A DNA stretch of 64,000 nucleotides from Pseudoalteromonas umbrosa. GTDB taxonomy: Bacteria > Pseudomonadota > Gammaproteobacteria > Enterobacterales > Alteromonadaceae. Position numbers and translations under genes: made by a program. The DNA lies in the NCBI RefSeq assembly GCF_030125375.1, contig NZ_JASJUU010000002.1, positions 498,697 through 562,696 of the forward strand, written 5' to 3'. How positions within the stretch are numbered: position 1 is the stretch's first letter; the number at the start of each line of letters is the position of its first letter. Positions 61,617 through 64,000 of the stretch are shown one piece after another. The notes beneath the pieces are model-generated. The model was not told where the DNA came from. It saw nothing but the letters and a program-made list of their open reading frames with translations, and did not search any database.

Positions 61617-64000
61617 TTATTCTTTTATCTGCTCTTTAAGTAACCTAGCTTCTTCTTGAACAGACTCAGGACCATTCTCCATCACATCGTCTAACGCAGA
61701 CATCGCCGAGTCAAAATCTTCTATCTCAAGATATGCTCTCGCTAGGTCTAATTTTGCCGAGAACCCACCTTCTTCTAGATCCACATCAGTTGGATTATCG
61801 CCAGCAAGCAGCTCATCAAAATCATCTAACCCCACATCCATATTCGGCTCTTGGTACGGCTCTTCATTCGTCACTGCATCATCACTTTCTGCGAGTAAGT
61901 CATCAATCTCTAGAAAATCTTCAGGCATTGAGGAAGATTCAACCTGCTGCGTATCCTCCTCAACTTCGAACTTATCATCTAAGTCCTCACTTAGTAACGC
62001 ATCGAAGTCGACCTCAAGTTCTGGTTCTTGATCCCTATCAAGCGCTTCAGGTTCAGCAAACTCATCCAGTAAAGCATTAAAGTCAGTGCCTTCAAGATCG
62101 GCCATAAAGGCATCTTCAATGGCATTTTCATCAATATCAACAGGCGGCTCAACTTCGCTATCAGCTTCGGCCGCTTCATCAAGTTCCGCTAAAAATGCAT
62201 CTGGATCTGCGCTTACATCTAGATTCAGTTCAGAGTCAGATATCCCCGTAACTTGATCAAGTTCAGCGCTGCTAAGCTCCTCAGGTTCATCTGTTAATGG
62301 CGCTTCAGCTTCCAATGACGCTAGCGCAGCAGATTCGTCAAAAGGTGTGTCTAAATCAATTTCGAGATCTTGTGACGCTTGGACTTGCTCAGGAGCGCTT
62401 TGGGGAGGTTCGCTAAGCACCTCTTCATCCATAGCAGCCAGCGCGGCATCTTCATCAAATGGAGTATCTAAATCAATGCCTAGGTCGTCCAGTTCATCTT
62501 CTAGTGCATCGTCAAGTGCTAACTCTTGCGCATTGGATAGTTCAGATAAAGTGCCCGCCTCTAAATTAGACGATTCGCTTACTTGAGTCTCGCCATCTAA
62601 ATCACCAAATAAATCATCTAAATCATCTTCAAAAGGCGCTTCAAGGTCACCTTCAATATCTGCATTTAAATCACGTTGGCTTTCAAGGCTCTGTGCAAGC
62701 TGACGCTCTGTTTCACTCATTTCTTCAGTGAACGGCTCCTCAGCCAAAGAAATTTCTTGCTCTTCAATTTCTTCAAGCTCAAGTTCTGGATAACTTTCTA
62801 GTTGAGCACTGGGTGTCACTAAATCCGGCTCAGGTAAAGGCTCATCTGCTAGCAGATCAACTTCATCACCTAGCGGATCATCCCCTAAGTCTATCTCCCC
62901 ATCCTCTGCCAATAGTGCTTCATCTAATGACGCTAATTCAGCTTCAGCTTCGAGCTCTTCTAGCATGTCGTCAACATTCTGAGGCTCAATACCATCTATA
63001 TCAGACATCAAGCTTTGTAGATCTGATTCGACTTCTAGGTCCAGCTCAGGTTCTGCTTCTAACTCAGGTTCTGCTTCTAACTCAGGTTCAGCTTCTAACT
63101 CTGGCTCTGCTTCTAACTCTGGCTCTGCTTCTAGCTCAGGCTCTGCTTCTAACTCAGGTTCTGCTTCTAACTCAGGTTCTGCTTCTAACTCAGGTTCTGC
63201 TTCTAACTCAGGTTCTGCTTCTAACTCAAGCTCTGCGTCTAGTTCAGGCTCTGTTTCTAACTCTGGTTCAGCTTCTAGCTCAGGCTCTGCTTCTAGCTCA
63301 GGCTCAGCTTCTAACTCAGGCTCTGCTTCTAATTCAGGTTCAGTTTCTAGCTCAGGCTCTGCTTCTAGCTCAGGCTCTGCTTCTAGTTCAGGCTCAGTTT
63401 CTAGTTCAGGCTCAGTTTCTAGCTCTGGTTCTGCTTCTAATTCAGGTTCAGCATCTAGCTCTGGTTCTGCTTCTAATTCAGGTTCAGCTTCTAGCTCTGG
63501 CTCTGTTTCTAGCTCAGGCTCAGTTTCTAGCTCAGGTTCTGCTTCTAACTCAGGTTCTGCTTCTAACTCAAGCTCTGCTTCTAACTCAGGTTCAGCTTCT
63601 AACTCAGGTTCAGCTTCTAACTCAAGTTCAGCTTCTAACTCAGGTTCAGCTTCTAACTCAGGTTCAGCTTCTAACTCAGGTTCAGCTTTTAGCTCAGGCT
63701 CTGCTTCTAGTTCAGGCTCTGCTTCTAGCTCAGGTTCAGTTTCTAGCTCTGGTTCTGCTTCTAGCTCAGGCTCTGCCTCTAGCTCAGGCTCTGCTTCTAG
63801 CTCAGGCTCTGCTTCTAGCTCAGGCTCTGCTTCTAGCTCAGGCTCTGCTTCTAGCTCTGGCTCTGCTTCTAACTCAGGCTCTGCTTCTAGCTCTGGCTCT
63901 GCTTCTAGCTCTGGCTCTGCTTCTAGCTCTGGCTCTGCTTCTAGCTCTGGCTCTGCTTCTAGCTCTGGCTCTGCTTCTAGCTCTGGCTCTGCTTCTAGCT
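61617..64000 (-). CDS. FimV-like polar peptidoglycan-binding protein, C-terminal part
   Basis: The frame stays open to the window edge, so at least 794 residues are present and the N-terminus is missing. The last 45 residues (SAKLDLARAYLEIEDFDSAM, then EEARLLKEQIKE) match the FimV C-terminal TPR-like domain. Upstream is a very acidic region of about 400 residues with three DLDTPFDE/AALA repeats, and before it at least 53 copies of an AEPELE hexapeptide. FimV proteins are membrane-anchored and organise the cell pole (type IV pili, chemosensory arrays). Position upstream of truA supports the call. A start at 63009 is not real: the codons before it are in frame and continue the repeat. Confidence 0.85.
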   Translation of the reverse strand, partial: LEAEPELEAEPELEAEPELEAEPELEAEPELEAEPELEAEPELEAEPELEAEPELEAEPELEAEPELEAEPELEAEPELEAEPELETEPELEAEPELEAEPELKAEPELEAEPELEAEPELEAELELEAEPELEAEPELEAELELEAEPELEAEPELETEPELETEPELEAEPELEAEPELDAEPELEAEPELETEPELETEPELEAEPELEAEPELETEPELEAEPELEAEPELEAEPELEAEPELETEPELDAELELEAEPELEAEPELEAEPELEAEPELEAEPELEAEPELEAEPELEAEPELEAEPELEAEPELDLEVESDLQSLMSDIDGIEPQNVDDMLEELEAEAELASLDEALLAEDGEIDLGDDPLGDEVDLLADEPLPEPDLVTPSAQLESYPELELEEIEEQEISLAEEPFTEEMSETERQLAQSLESQRDLNADIEGDLEAPFEDDLDDLFGDLDGETQVSESSNLEAGTLSELSNAQELALDDALEDELDDLGIDLDTPFDEDAALAAMDEEVLSEPPQSAPEQVQASQDLEIDLDTPFDESAALASLEAEAPLTDEPEELSSAELDQVTGISDSELNLDVSADPDAFLAELDEAAEADSEVEPPVDIDENAIEDAFMADLEGTDFNALLDEFAEPEALDRDQEPELEVDFDALLSEDLDDKFEVEEDTQQVESSSMPEDFLEIDDLLAESDDAVTNEEPYQEPNMDVGLDDFDELLAGDNPTDVDLEEGGFSAKLDLARAYLEIEDFDSAMSALDDVMENGPESVQEEARLLKEQIKE
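63043..64000 (-). repeat. 18-base coding tandem repeat (acidic hexapeptide)
   Basis: Plus-strand unit AGCTCAGGCTCTGCTTCT and variants, 53 complete copies with no indel and strict 18-base phase, running out of the window. Translated on the minus strand it gives (A/T)-E-P-E-L-E, with rare Asp or Leu replacements. Copies near 64000 are nearly identical, those near 63050 more varied. Confidence 0.98.

Noticed and set aside
61617..63011. A separate 464-residue protein starting near 63011
   Set aside because: The first codon is TTG and the frame stays open upstream through the repeats; the family and lack of a ribosome site argue for one long gene.
63011..64000. CRISPR-like or non-coding repeat array at the window end
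   Set aside because: The repeats are contiguous without spacers, keep an exact 18-base phase and are an open coding frame continuous with the FimV-like protein.

Overview
The window is a 64 kb chromosomal segment of a marine-type gammaproteobacterium, most likely Pseudoalteromonas or a close Alteromonadales relative. This rests on protein similarity from memory and on the gene blocks (pyrG-eno, mazG-relA-rlmD-barA, psp-sap, tig-clpP-clpX-lon-hupB-ppiD, purF-cvpA-dedD-folC-accD-truA-fimV). No database search was possible. Nearly all of it is ordered housekeeping sequence. No IS element, prophage, CRISPR array or plasmid gene was seen.

Layout. 1-9.1 kb: start of enolase, CTP synthase, then MazG-RelA-RlmD (nucleotide hygiene, stringent response, 23S rRNA methylation) divergent from the hybrid sensor kinase BarA. 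9.1-11.8 kb: phenylalanine hydroxylase and its pterin dehydratase, then methionine gamma-lyase. 11.9-22.4 kb: the phage-shock module pspABC-ycjX-ycjF on the minus strand under a sigma-54 promoter, with its activator pspF divergent and apparently co-transcribed with sapABCDF. 22.4-31.1 kb: the protein quality-control block, with a good heat-shock promoter before lon. 31.3-31.9 kb: five tRNA genes (three identical Pro-TGG copies, His, Arg). 32.2-37.7 kb: folD, three small poorly known genes, cysS, ppiB and lpxH.

37.8-53.8 kb is an exopolysaccharide (EPS) locus and the most interesting part. It encodes a phosphoglycosyltransferase, a WecG/TagA-type glycosyltransferase fused to a decayed phosphoglycosyltransferase, two GT2 enzymes, a DXD-type glycosyltransferase, a pyruvyl-transferase-like protein, a flippase, Wza-like export lipoprotein, a kinase-less Wzc/GumC-like chain-length protein, a Wzy-like polymerase, and an LruC/DUF4114 secreted protein with a partner lipoprotein. 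In its middle lies a response regulator of the sigma-54 activator class. Five transcription units carry sigma-54-type -24/-12 sequences, and all five have the octamer TGCAAATT (either orientation) 64-81 bp upstream. I read this as a self-contained sigma-54 EPS regulon driven by the resident regulator; the binding itself is inference.

53.8-64 kb: miaE, a Yip1-family membrane protein, then purF-cvpA-dedD-folC-accD, truA, and the C-terminal part of a FimV-like protein. The FimV-like frame continues beyond the window through at least 53 tandem copies of an acidic hexapeptide. Several starts were moved inward from the longest reading frame because an internal ATG has a better ribosome site or fits the family length.
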